NCBI RefSeq assembly: GCF_004000215.1
Contig: NZ_RBVY01000002.1
Coordinates: forward strand, 310,001-374,000
Length of the DNA: 64,000 nucleotides
Reading direction: 5' to 3'
Origin: Nitratireductor alexandrii
Lineage (GTDB): Bacteria; Pseudomonadota; Alphaproteobacteria; Rhizobiales; Rhizobiaceae
Positions 56,622-64,000 of the stretch are shown in pieces. Positions within the stretch are counted from its first letter, which is position 1; each line of letters starts with the position of its first letter. The notes beneath the pieces were generated by a model. The model did no database searches and was not told the DNA's origin. It saw only the letters and a program-made list of their open reading frames with translations. The position numbers and the translations under genes were made by a program.

Positions 56622-57683
56622 TCACTCCGCGTCGAGCACGCAGCACTGGTCGGGCACCGGCACCAGCCGCGCCGGATTGCCGGGTTCCAGCGGTGTCGAC
56701 AGCGCCCCGTTGGCGATCAGACGCCCGGTTTCGGTCTCGCATTGATACTGGTAGGCGCGCCCGAGATAGGTGCGCAGCCCCAGCTTGGCGGGAATGCCCG
56801 GCGCGTTCGGGTCGGCGCTGACGGACAGCCCGTCTGGCCGCGTCGCCAGCACGAACCGGTCGGGGATGTCGCCGAACCGGGCCTGGCTGAGCTCGAGCCG
56901 GGTGCCGCCGGCCGCCTCGGCCGTCATCTGGTCGCCCTCGCGCGCCACGACGCGCATCGCGATCAGGTTTTCGAAGCCGACGAAACGCGCGACGAAGGCG
57001 TTGGCCGGCCGCTGATAGAGATTTTCGGGCGTGTCGAACTGCATCAGGCGCCCGGCATTCATGATCGCCACCCGGTCGGAGATCGAGAACGCTTCCTCCT
57101 GGTCGTGGGTCACGTAGACCGATGTGGTGCCGTTGGCGCGCTGCAACTGGCGGATCTCCACCCGCATGTCGACCCTGAGCTTGGCATCGAGATTGGATAG
57201 CGGTTCGTCGAACATCAAAAGCGGCGGTTCGATGACGAGCGCGCGCGCCAGCGCCACACGTTGCTTCTGGCCGCCCGACAGCGCACCGGGCAGGCGGTCC
57301 GACAGCCCCGACAGGCCGACGCGTTCGAGCATGGCCTGTGCCTTGCCGTTGCGTTCGCTCGAGCCGACGCCGCGCTGCTTGAGCCCGAAGGCGACATTGT
57401 CGAGCACGCTCAGATGCGGAAACAGGGCGTAGTTCTGGAACACCAGCCCGATGTCGCGCCGATAGGCCGGCAGCCGGGTCAGGTCGCGGCCACCGAGCGT
57501 GATCCGGCCCGCTGTCGGTTCCAGGAAGCCGGCAATCAGGCGCAGCGTGGTCGTCTTGCCGCAACCCGACGCACCGAGCAGCGAAACCAGTTCGCCGGCT
57601 GCCACCGATAGCGACAGGTCCTCCAGCACCTTGGTGGTGCCGTAATGGGCGGTGACGTTTTCGACGGAAAGCGGCTGGGTCAT
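56622..57683 (-). CDS. ABC transporter ATP-binding protein (PotA/PotG type)
   Basis: A 353-residue ATPase with a C-terminal TOBE domain. Walker A is GASGCGKTTTLRLIAG, the signature is ALSGGQKQRVALARALV and Walker B is LLMFDEPLSNLDAK, followed by the H-loop VYVTHDQEEAF. It energises the spermidine/putrescine-type importer formed with the next three genes. The ATPase begins five bases after the permease stop. Confidence 0.93.
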   Translation of the reverse strand: MTQPLSVENVTAHYGTTKVLEDLSLSVAAGELVSLLGASGCGKTTTLRLIAGFLEPTAGRITLGGRDLTRLPAYRRDIGLVFQNYALFPHLSVLDNVAFGLKQRGVGSSERNGKAQAMLERVGLSGLSDRLPGALSGGQKQRVALARALVIEPPLLMFDEPLSNLDAKLRVDMRVEIRQLQRANGTTSVYVTHDQEEAFSISDRVAIMNAGRLMQFDTPENLYQRPANAFVARFVGFENLIAMRVVAREGDQMTAEAAGGTRLELSQARFGDIPDRFVLATRPDGLSVSADPNAPGIPAKLGLRTYLGRAYQYQCETETGRLIANGALSTPLEPGNPARLVPVPDQCCVLDAE

Positions 57684-57688
57684 CGTGT

Positions 57689-58477
57689 CTACTTTGTCAG
57701 GAAGGTCAGGCCGAGCGTGCGTTCCACGATCGCCATCACGGCGACGGTCAGCACCATCAGCAAAACGGATACGGAAGCGATCGTGGGGTCGAAGAACTGC
57801 TCGACATGGGCGAGAATCTGAATCGGCAGCGTGGAGATGCCTGGCCCGGTCAGAAACAGCGAGGTCGACACATCGTTGATCGAGGTGATGAAGGCCAGGA
57901 TGAAGGCGGCGATCACGCCCGAGCGCACATTCGGCAGCACGATGGTGAAAAAGGTCTTTGCCGGCCGGCTGCCGAGGCTGATCGCGGCCTCCTCGATCGA
58001 GAAGTCGAACGAGGACAGGCTGGCCGAGATCACCCGCACGCAATAGGGCAGCACGATCAGCGTATGGCCGATCAGAAGCGACAGGAAGATCGGCAGCGAA
58101 GCGCCGACGGCAACGGATTTCAGCAAGGAAAAACCAAGCACGATCTCCGGCACCAGGATTGGCAGCACGAACACCGTCGACAGCCAGGACGGCAGCTGGA
58201 TGCGGTGGCGGTTGAGTGCGTAGGCGGCGGGTATCCCGACCAGTAGCGCCAGGCCTGTGGCCAAAAAGGCGAGCTGCATGCTGGTCACGATGGTACGGCG
58301 GAAGGCGCTGATCTCGAAAATATTCTCGAACCACCTGAAGGTCAGGCCCTGCGGCGGAAACGTCAGATAGGAGGTGTCGCTGAGGGCCGCGCCGATCACG
58401 ATGATCAGCGGCCCGACCAGGAAGATATAGACCACCGCCGCGAAGGCGACGAGAGAGCGGGGCATGGATGTGTTCAT
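57689..58477 (-). CDS. ABC transporter permease (PotC/PotI type)
   Basis: A 262-residue permease with six membrane helices. The EAA loop reads FDFSIEEAAISLGSRPAKTF, the contact point for the ATPase. The start ATG 58477 overlaps the stop of the other permease by one base (TGATG). Confidence 0.92.
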   Translation of the reverse strand: MNTSMPRSLVAFAAVVYIFLVGPLIIVIGAALSDTSYLTFPPQGLTFRWFENIFEISAFRRTIVTSMQLAFLATGLALLVGIPAAYALNRHRIQLPSWLSTVFVLPILVPEIVLGFSLLKSVAVGASLPIFLSLLIGHTLIVLPYCVRVISASLSSFDFSIEEAAISLGSRPAKTFFTIVLPNVRSGVIAAFILAFITSINDVSTSLFLTGPGISTLPIQILAHVEQFFDPTIASVSVLLMVLTVAVMAIVERTLGLTFLTK

Positions 58478-59304
58478 CACGTCGTCATCGGGTTGAGGCG
58501 CTTGGCGATGCGGGTCATGGCCAGCACCACCGACACGGTGATGACGACCATGATCGTGGCGATGGTGGAGGCGCTGACCCAGTCGAAATTGACCATTGCG
58601 GCCTGGTACATCAGCGTGCCCATCATCATCTGACGCTCGCCGCCGAGGAGCTGGGGCGTGGCGTAAGAGGTGAAGGACCCGGTAAAGACAAGCACGGCGC
58701 CGACGATCAGGCCCGGCACGGCGAGCGGGAAGATGACCTGGCGGAAGGTTGCGACCGGAGTGGCGCCCAGCGAGGCGGAGGCCTGGATGACGTCGTCGGG
58801 GATGTTCTCGAGCACCCCGACCAGCGTCAGGATCATCAGCGGCGTGAACAGATAGACCATCGCCACGATGACCGACCCTTCCGTATAGAGCATCGACAGC
58901 GGTTCGCCGATGACGCCGATCCAGGTCAGGAAATTGTTCAAAATGCCGTTCTTGCCCAGAATGATCAGCCAGGCGAAGGAGCGCACGACCACGCCGGTCA
59001 GGAGCGGGAACACGGCGGCGATGATCAGGATGCTTTTCAGCCGGCCGGGCGCGCGCGAAACCACATAGGCGGTCAGGAAACCAAGCAAGAGCGAGATCGC
59101 CGTCGTTGCCAGCGAGACCTCGAGCGTGCGCCACAACACCGTGCGGCGGAAGCCGCTGTTGAAGAAATCGAGATAGGGCGCGACCGGCCCCGAGCCGTCG
59201 CCGAACGTGGTGGCGATCGTTAGGGTGACCGGCACGATGAGGAACAGCGCCACCAAGACGGTCGCGGGGAAGGCGAGTATCCAGCCGGCGAAACGTTTGG
59301 GCAT
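58477..59304 (-). CDS. ABC transporter permease (PotB/PotH type)
   Basis: A 275-residue permease with six membrane helices. VARTFAWLI-like text appears as VVRSFAWLIILGKNGILNNF, and the EAA loop as DDVIQASASLGATPVATFRQ. It is the partner of the following permease. The 163-base gap upstream separates it from the binding-protein gene, as is common in such operons. Confidence 0.92.
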   Translation of the reverse strand: MPKRFAGWILAFPATVLVALFLIVPVTLTIATTFGDGSGPVAPYLDFFNSGFRRTVLWRTLEVSLATTAISLLLGFLTAYVVSRAPGRLKSILIIAAVFPLLTGVVVRSFAWLIILGKNGILNNFLTWIGVIGEPLSMLYTEGSVIVAMVYLFTPLMILTLVGVLENIPDDVIQASASLGATPVATFRQVIFPLAVPGLIVGAVLVFTGSFTSYATPQLLGGERQMMMGTLMYQAAMVNFDWVSASTIATIMVVITVSVVLAMTRIAKRLNPMTT

Positions 59305-59467
59305 GGTCGAAATTTCCGCGTTCTAGTAGAGCCGTCGCGGGCTGGGTGTGGACGCTGTCTGCCGTGGCACGCTGAGGGTTTGGAAAGGGAGGCGGTGCCG
59401 CCGCCGTCCCCATCCATGTCGCCGCATCCGCCGCGGGTTTTGACCCAAGGACGGGTGTGAGGCCGCC

Positions 59468-60508
59468 CTACATACCGAAGATTTCGTTCCAGCGGTCGAT
59501 CCAGCCCCTCTTGGCGGCGTTCATCTTGGCGTAGTCGACACGCTTCAGATTATCGATCATCTCCGCGCCATAGGTCCACTGCTTAGCCTGTTCCGGCGTC
59601 AGTTCGACCGATTTCACCACCGGTGCGTCGACGCCGTTGGCGGCAAGCGTTTTCTGCAATTCGGGGTCGAGGATGAAATTGATGAATTCGTGCGCGAGCT
59701 CGACGTTTGCGGCGCCCTTGGGAATGTTGACCGTGTTCAGCGTTGCCACTGCGCCGTCCTCCAGGTCGGCCCACACCACGGTCGGCACGGCCGCCTGCAA
59801 CTGCGCCAACGCGAAGTCCTGGGCGAGCGACACCGTCACCTCGCCGGTCGAGAACAGATTGATCATCTCTGAGCCGGTCTTGTAATTCTTGACCACGTTC
59901 GGCTTCAGCGCCTCGATCTCGGCGAAAGCCGGACCGTCGTCCTCGAAGGCGTCGGTGCCGGCCTTGTCGCCGGCCAGCATGACGACCATCGGGCCGGCCG
60001 TCGTGGTAATGCCGGGCAGCGAGATCTGACCCTTCAGGTCGTCGCGCCACAGATCGCTCCAGCGTGTGATCGCCGGCTCGACCTTGGCCGAATCGTAGAC
60101 GATGCCCACGCGGCCGATCGAGTAGGCCGGGCCGTATTCGCCCTGCGGCGCCTGCGCCATCTCGTAGAGCCCGTCGATATTCGGGATTTTTGAGCGATCG
60201 ATCGGCTGGAACAGGCCTTCCTCGATGCCGATCTGCGAATAGGAATCGGTGAAATAGGCGACGTCGACGCCGCCGCCGCTGCGGATCTTGATCTTGTTCA
60301 GCCGGTCGGCATTGTTGCCGGTCTCGAAGACCAGCTCGCAGCCGCACTGTTTCTGGAACGGCTGGACGATGTACTCGTTGAGCTTGTCGCCGTTGAAGCC
60401 CCACCAGGAAATCGTCAGCGTCTTGGACTGCGCCACTGCCGGGCCTGCCGCCAGCATGGCCGCCGCACAGGCGGCGCCGGCGAGGATGCGCGAATAGGTG
60501 CCGATCAT
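59468..60508 (-). CDS. Extracellular solute-binding protein (PotD/PotF type)
   Basis: A 346-residue periplasmic protein. The Sec signal peptide ends GPAVAQ near residue 27. TISWWGFNGDKLNEYIVQPF, YSIGRVGIVYDSAKVEPAIT and GAANVELAHEFINFILDPEL are typical of the family-1/8 polyamine-type binding proteins. The acidic residues that bind polyamine amines are not conserved in an obvious way, so another cationic or nitrogen-rich ligand is possible. It is first of the scavenging operon, and a 20-bp palindrome lies about 100 bases upstream. Confidence 0.9.
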   Translation of the reverse strand: MIGTYSRILAGAACAAAMLAAGPAVAQSKTLTISWWGFNGDKLNEYIVQPFQKQCGCELVFETGNNADRLNKIKIRSGGGVDVAYFTDSYSQIGIEEGLFQPIDRSKIPNIDGLYEMAQAPQGEYGPAYSIGRVGIVYDSAKVEPAITRWSDLWRDDLKGQISLPGITTTAGPMVVMLAGDKAGTDAFEDDGPAFAEIEALKPNVVKNYKTGSEMINLFSTGEVTVSLAQDFALAQLQAAVPTVVWADLEDGAVATLNTVNIPKGAANVELAHEFINFILDPELQKTLAANGVDAPVVKSVELTPEQAKQWTYGAEMIDNLKRVDYAKMNAAKRGWIDRWNEIFGM

Positions 60509-60608
60509 GTCTTGCCCTCTGTTTCGGTTTCGCCGCGGGAGGTCGACGGCGGCAAAAAAGACTATTTTTGCTTCCCGCGTGCGGCAAGGCAAAACCGTGT
60601 CCGGACCG

Positions 60609-60628
60609 GGTTTTCCAATTGGAAAACC
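60609..60628. promoter_or_regulatory. Perfect 20-bp palindromic operator candidate
   Basis: GGTTTTCCAATTGGAAAACC at 60609-60628 is its own reverse complement. It stands in the 302-base gap upstream of the binding-protein gene and downstream of the racemase-family gene, both on the minus strand, and next to A/T-rich tracts. This is the only feature I see in that gap. It looks like the site of a dimeric repressor such as a GntR/FadR or LacI type. Confidence 0.65.
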
Positions 60629-60810
60629 GTCAGACGGCACAAAAAATCGAAAAAACAATCGCCATGGTGGCAGCCGGGCCGCGCGGCAACCGAAATCGCT
60701 CCCATCGTCGTTAGGGTTGCCGCTGGCGTCGGCCGCGCCGGCGGTCGGACGGGGAGGCGCCGCCGCGGTCGGCGCAAGCCCGGTCGTTGATGCTGCGCGG
60801 AGCGCGGCCG

Positions 60811-61548
60811 TTAAACTGCCCGGCCGAGAAGGGTGCCGTACCCAGACACCGAGGGTCGGCGTCCGGTCAGTTCCAGTGCTCCCCACAGCGTCACTGCATT
60901 GGCCGTCAGCACCGGCACGTTGAGCCTATCCTCGAGTGTTTCGATGAAATGCAGGCTGGGCATTGCGGTGTCGGGAATGAGCAGCGTGTCGGAACCGGAC
61001 GAAAACGCTTCGACGGCCTTTTCGACGATCGTCTCGGTGGGGAGGGCGGGAACATCCCAACCGGTAGGGATGTCGAGACAGGTGAGTGCGTCGACCGACA
61101 GTCCGGCCTCGCCAAGAAACGAGCAGAACGCGCGCGCGGTGGGCTCTGGATAGGTGGCCAGAACGCTGGCTTTGCGCAGGCCGAGACCGCGCATGGCGTC
61201 CACGAAGGATAGGGACGTGCTGGTCGCCGGCGCCTCCACCGCCTGGCCGATCGCCTCGGCCTGGCGGGCGGCGAACGCGCTTCCCGACATGAAGCTGCCG
61301 CTGGTGCAGGCCCAGGTGATGGCGTCGAGATCGAAGCCGCGCAGGCGTTGGGCAGCCTCGGTGATCCAGGCGAGTTGACCCGTCTCGCGCAAGGCGTCCA
61401 GATCGTGGTCGTTGCCGTGCGCGCCGCCAATCCGCGAGATGGTGAAATAGAGCTTCACGCCCGCGTCGGCCGCCTGCTCGAACGCGTAGTAGTCGGCCTC
61501 GGGGCCGCCGCTGGGGATGATCATCCCGATCCGCACGCACTCATTCAT
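60811..61548 (-). CDS. Aspartate/glutamate racemase superfamily protein (maleate isomerase / arylmalonate decarboxylase-like)
   Basis: A 245-residue protein. IGMIIPSGGPEADYYAF and ITWACTSGSFMSGSAF (Cys81) match the maleate isomerase/AMDase group. The second active cysteine expected late in the chain is missing: the corresponding block reads LLIPDTAMPSLHFIETLE. So it has one catalytic Cys and is probably not a two-base racemase. ATG 61548 follows GGAGGA. It lies upstream of the scavenging operon and divergent from the amino acid importer. Confidence 0.82.
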   Translation of the reverse strand: MNECVRIGMIIPSGGPEADYYAFEQAADAGVKLYFTISRIGGAHGNDHDLDALRETGQLAWITEAAQRLRGFDLDAITWACTSGSFMSGSAFAARQAEAIGQAVEAPATSTSLSFVDAMRGLGLRKASVLATYPEPTARAFCSFLGEAGLSVDALTCLDIPTGWDVPALPTETIVEKAVEAFSSGSDTLLIPDTAMPSLHFIETLEDRLNVPVLTANAVTLWGALELTGRRPSVSGYGTLLGRAV

Positions 61549-61688
61549 CCGTATGTCCTCCGAAGGCCGGGGTCGGCCGGTTGGTTGCTCCGTGCGCCGG
61601 AGCTGCGTTCGGGTTCCAAAAGGGACCCATTTTACGCCCTGTCTTTGGCGCGGTCCGCGCGCCGCCAAGGCCGGGTTTCGAAGCTCTC

Positions 61689-61728
61689 TTGACGGGGAGC
61701 GGGTTTACAGCTACATTTAACGTTAAAT
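61689..61728 (+). promoter_or_regulatory. Promoter with overlapping 14-bp palindrome for the amino acid importer
   Basis: TTGACG (61689-61694) and TACATT (61712-61717) with a 17-base spacer. The perfect palindrome ATTTAACGTTAAAT (61715-61728) covers the -10 box and the expected start site, the classic place for a repressor. The first gene starts about 50 bases downstream. Confidence 0.65.
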
Positions 61729-61774
61729 AAGACCTCAATCAAGGCTAAATACCTGATCGTGAACGGGAGGCATG

Positions 61775-62545
61775 ATGTTCGCACTGGAGGAGCAGGTCGA
61801 GGAGAAGCGCTCGCCTTGGGGCTTGGTTGCCGTCATGGCCACGCTCGCGCTGATCGGCGTCGCTGCCTGGAAATACGTCAATTGGCAGCTTCTCGCCTCA
61901 CTGGATTTTTCGGTGGTGTGGGACTACCGGCTTGCGCTCGCCAAGGGGCTGATGGTGACGCTTTACCTGACCGCCATCGCCGGCCTGTGCGGCCTTACGG
62001 CGGGCACCGTGCTCGCCGCGCTGTCGCAATCGCGGCTGGCGCTGGTGCGCTGGGTCGTCGTTGCCTATGTCGAATTGTTTCGCAATACGCCGATCCTGGT
62101 TCAACTGATCTGGATTCACTTCGCGCTGCCGGTCTTTACCGGCTGGAACACGACGGCGTTGCAAAGCGGAACGATCGCGATCGCCCTGCAGGCCAGCGCC
62201 TATTTCTCCGAGATCGTGCGGGGCGGCATCGAATCCGTCCCCAAGGGGCAGTGGGAGGCCGCCTACGCCCTGGGGCTGCCGGCACGCACGACGTGGGGGC
62301 GGGTGATCCTGCCGCCGGCCCTGAAGTCCATGATCCCGGCGCTGGTCAATCTCACGATCAGCTTCTTCAAGGCGACCTCCATCCTGTCGGTGTTGCAGGT
62401 CAGCGAACTGATGACGATCACCAACAGGATCAGCAATGCGGTCTACAAGCCGATCGAGCTGTTTACCGCGGCTGCCGTGATCTATTTCGTTCTCGGCTAC
62501 ATCCTGAGCCAACTCACCCTGCGTCTCGAACGCGCGGCGAAATGA
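61775..62545 (+). CDS. Amino acid ABC transporter permease (HisQ/GlnP family)
   Basis: A 256-residue permease. Residues 1-15 are charged and cytoplasmic; five to six helices follow. The family blocks are LMVTLYLTAIAGLCGLTAGT, VELFRNTPILVQLIW and GQWEAAYALGLPARTTWGRV (the EAA loop). The start is either ATG 61772 or 61775; GGGAGG (61765-61770) fits 61775 better. It is first in a three-gene operon. Confidence 0.92.
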   Translation: MFALEEQVEEKRSPWGLVAVMATLALIGVAAWKYVNWQLLASLDFSVVWDYRLALAKGLMVTLYLTAIAGLCGLTAGTVLAALSQSRLALVRWVVVAYVELFRNTPILVQLIWIHFALPVFTGWNTTALQSGTIAIALQASAYFSEIVRGGIESVPKGQWEAAYALGLPARTTWGRVILPPALKSMIPALVNLTISFFKATSILSVLQVSELMTITNRISNAVYKPIELFTAAAVIYFVLGYILSQLTLRLERAAK

Positions 62546-62557
62546 GCGGAGGGTGTG

Positions 62558-63223
62558 ATGAATTTTGAAATCCAGCACCTGGTAAACAACTACCCTCTCA
62601 TCCTGCAGGGCTTGCTCGTGACGCTGCGCATTTGCGCCGTGTCTCTCGCGATCGGTACGGTCCTGGGGCTTGTCGCCTGTTTCATGAAGCTGGAAGGCCG
62701 GGGCTGGCCGTATCGGTTTGCCGTCGCCTATATCGATTTCTTCCGCACCATTCCTGAAGTCGTCCTGATCTTCTGGGTCTATTCCTGCCTGCCGCTGCTG
62801 TTTTCCTTTCGCCTGACGGCGGAAGCCAGCGGCATCCTGGCGCTCAGCCTGTTCGCGTCGGCCTATCTGGCTGAGATATTCCGCGCCGGCATCAATTCCG
62901 CTAGTCGCGGGCAGGTGCAGGCCGCCTTGGCGCTCGGCATTCCGGTCCGAGTCATCTGGATGCGCATCATCATGCCGCCGGCCATTCGCCGCATGATGCC
63001 GGCGCTGGTCAGCTTTCTCTCCGAACTGATCAAGGCAACCAGCCTGCTTTCGGCGATCGGCGTTGCGGAAATGGCCTACCAGGCGTCGGTCCTGGGCTCC
63101 AAGACCTTCGCTTATGTCGAATTTCTGTCCGCGATCGCGGTTTTGTACTTCGTGACGATTTTCCCGCTGAGCCTTTATGTGCGCCGCGCCAACCAGAAAC
63201 TCGCGGGCAAGGCGGGACACTAA
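62558..63223 (+). CDS. Amino acid ABC transporter permease (HisM family)
   Basis: A 221-residue permease. [36 protein letters not shown] and [18 protein letters not shown] are the polar amino acid permease blocks. The start is ATG 62558, four bases after CGGAGGG; GTG 62555 is also possible. It pairs with the previous permease. Its TAA stop overlaps the ATPase start (TAATG). Confidence 0.92.
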   Translation: MNFEIQHLVNNYPLILQGLLVTLRICAVSLAIGTVLGLVACFMKLEGRGWPYRFAVAYIDFFRTIPEVVLIFWVYSCLPLLFSFRLTAEASGILALSLFASAYLAEIFRAGINSASRGQVQAALALGIPVRVIWMRIIMPPAIRRMMPALVSFLSELIKATSLLSAIGVAEMAYQASVLGSKTFAYVEFLSAIAVLYFVTIFPLSLYVRRANQKLAGKAGH

Positions 63224-63999
63224 TGATGGAAGGAAGCCGAGTGGAAACCAGCAGCGCCGCGGCCGAAACGCCCGTCGTCATCAGCGTCGAGAACATCCGC
63301 AAGAGCTACGGCTCGTTCGAGGTCCTGCGCGGGATTTCGACGGAAATCCGCGAGAAGGACGTGACCTGCATCGTCGGCCCCTCCGGCGGCGGCAAATCGA
63401 CCTTCATTCGCACCTTGAACGGTCTGGAGCCGATCAACGAGGGCCGCATCCGGATCCTGGACTACACGCTTCCGGGCCGACGTAAGGAGACCGAGCAGTT
63501 GCGCCGTTCCGTCGGCATGGTGTTTCAGAGCTTCAATCTGTTCATGCATTTGACGGTGCGCGAAAACATCACGCTCGGTCCGACCGCGGCGCTGAAGGTT
63601 TCGCGCGACGAAGCCAACGCGCGGGCCGAAAGACTGCTCGACCGGGTGGGGATCGGCAATCAGGTCGACAAATATCCCGGCCAGCTCTCCGGCGGCCAGC
63701 AACAGCGCGTCGCCATCGCCCGGGCCCTGGCGATGGAGCCGAAAATCATGCTCTTCGACGAGCCGACCTCGGCGCTCGACCCCGAAATGGTCAAGGAGGT
63801 GCTCGAGGTGATCCGCGACCTGGCCGCCAGCGGCATGACCATGCTCGTCGTGACCCACGAAATGGGATTCGCGCGTGAAGTCGCCCACCGGGTCTTTTTC
63901 ATGGCCGACGGCGTCCTGTCCGTCGACGCCGATCCAGAAACGTTTTTCGCCTCTCCCAAGGATGAGCGGCACGCGGCCTTTCTGTCGAAGGTTCTTTAG
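63223..63999 (+). CDS. Amino acid ABC transporter ATP-binding protein (GlnQ/HisP family)
   Basis: A 258-residue ATPase. Walker A is [18 protein letters not shown], the signature is [16 protein letters not shown] and Walker B is [15 protein letters not shown]. It has a short N-terminal extension; GTG 63241 behind GGAAGG is an alternative start. No binding-protein gene is in view; the stop is one base from the window end, so it may lie beyond. Confidence 0.92.
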   Translation: MMEGSRVETSSAAAETPVVISVENIRKSYGSFEVLRGISTEIREKDVTCIVGPSGGGKSTFIRTLNGLEPINEGRIRILDYTLPGRRKETEQLRRSVGMVFQSFNLFMHLTVRENITLGPTAALKVSRDEANARAERLLDRVGIGNQVDKYPGQLSGGQQQRVAIARALAMEPKIMLFDEPTSALDPEMVKEVLEVIRDLAASGMTMLVVTHEMGFAREVAHRVFFMADGVLSVDADPETFFASPKDERHAAFLSKVL

Positions 64000-64000
64000 C

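Overview
The window is chromosomal DNA of high GC content and looks like an alphaproteobacterium, most likely a member of the Hyphomicrobiales (Rhizobiales). The core gene orders support this: hppA / bamE / ubiquinol-cytochrome c chaperone / DUF177 / plsX-fabH-ihfA-merR with a nearby tRNA-Pro; argC-speB-rpsI-rplM; clpP-clpX-lon-hup. An intergenic palindromic repeat at 7884-7987 resembles those scattered through rhizobial genomes. The sequence does not let me name family or genus. I see no insertion sequence, prophage, CRISPR array or rRNA operon, and one tRNA.

Layout. 1-8602 is conserved housekeeping DNA: the end of an MFS transporter, the proton-pumping pyrophosphatase, BamE, respiratory assembly and lipid synthesis genes, IHF-alpha, a MerR regulator, a small monooxygenase and tRNA-Pro(GGG). 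8683-13575 is a signalling block on the minus strand: a histidine kinase fused to a sodium/solute symporter-like sensor, a tiny two-helix membrane protein, a stand-alone receiver protein and a regulator of the short-chain fatty acyl type. Divergent from it, 13754-18899 is a complete five-gene branched-chain-amino-acid-type ABC importer with a Tat-exported binding protein. 18939-28319 is an exopolysaccharide region: polymerase/ligase, priming glycosyltransferase, GT4 transferase, export lipoprotein, chain-length protein with a ruined ATPase site, CelD-type acyltransferase and polysaccharide deacetylase.

28326-39394 returns to core metabolism: heme A synthase, arginine and agmatine genes, ribosomal proteins S9 and L13, a thioesterase, two enoyl-CoA hydratases, a sigma-like protein, and O-acetylhomoserine sulfhydrylase behind a structured leader. 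The 715-base gap after it (39395-40109) has no believable protein but carries promoter-like boxes, many GNRA- and UUCG-capped hairpins and a strong terminator, which suggests a structured RNA of about 375 nt. 40110-45077 holds a MarR-controlled drug/metabolite exporter, a cytochrome P450, a class D beta-lactamase and an FAD oxidoreductase. 45213-50641 is clpP-clpX-lon-hup.

50767-63999 is a scavenging region: a phosphoribosyltransferase and an M20 amidohydrolase, then a seven-gene minus-strand unit that joins a PotFGHI/PotABCD-type importer to an amidohydrolase/deaminase, an M20 dipeptidase and a nucleoside hydrolase. A perfect 20-bp palindrome lies in front of it. An Asp/Glu-racemase-superfamily enzyme and a polar amino acid ABC importer (two permeases plus ATPase) follow, the latter with a perfect 14-bp palindrome over its promoter. 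The items most worth a second look are the candidate RNA, the symporter-kinase/short-chain-acyl module, the degenerate chain-length protein and the scavenging operon with its operator.
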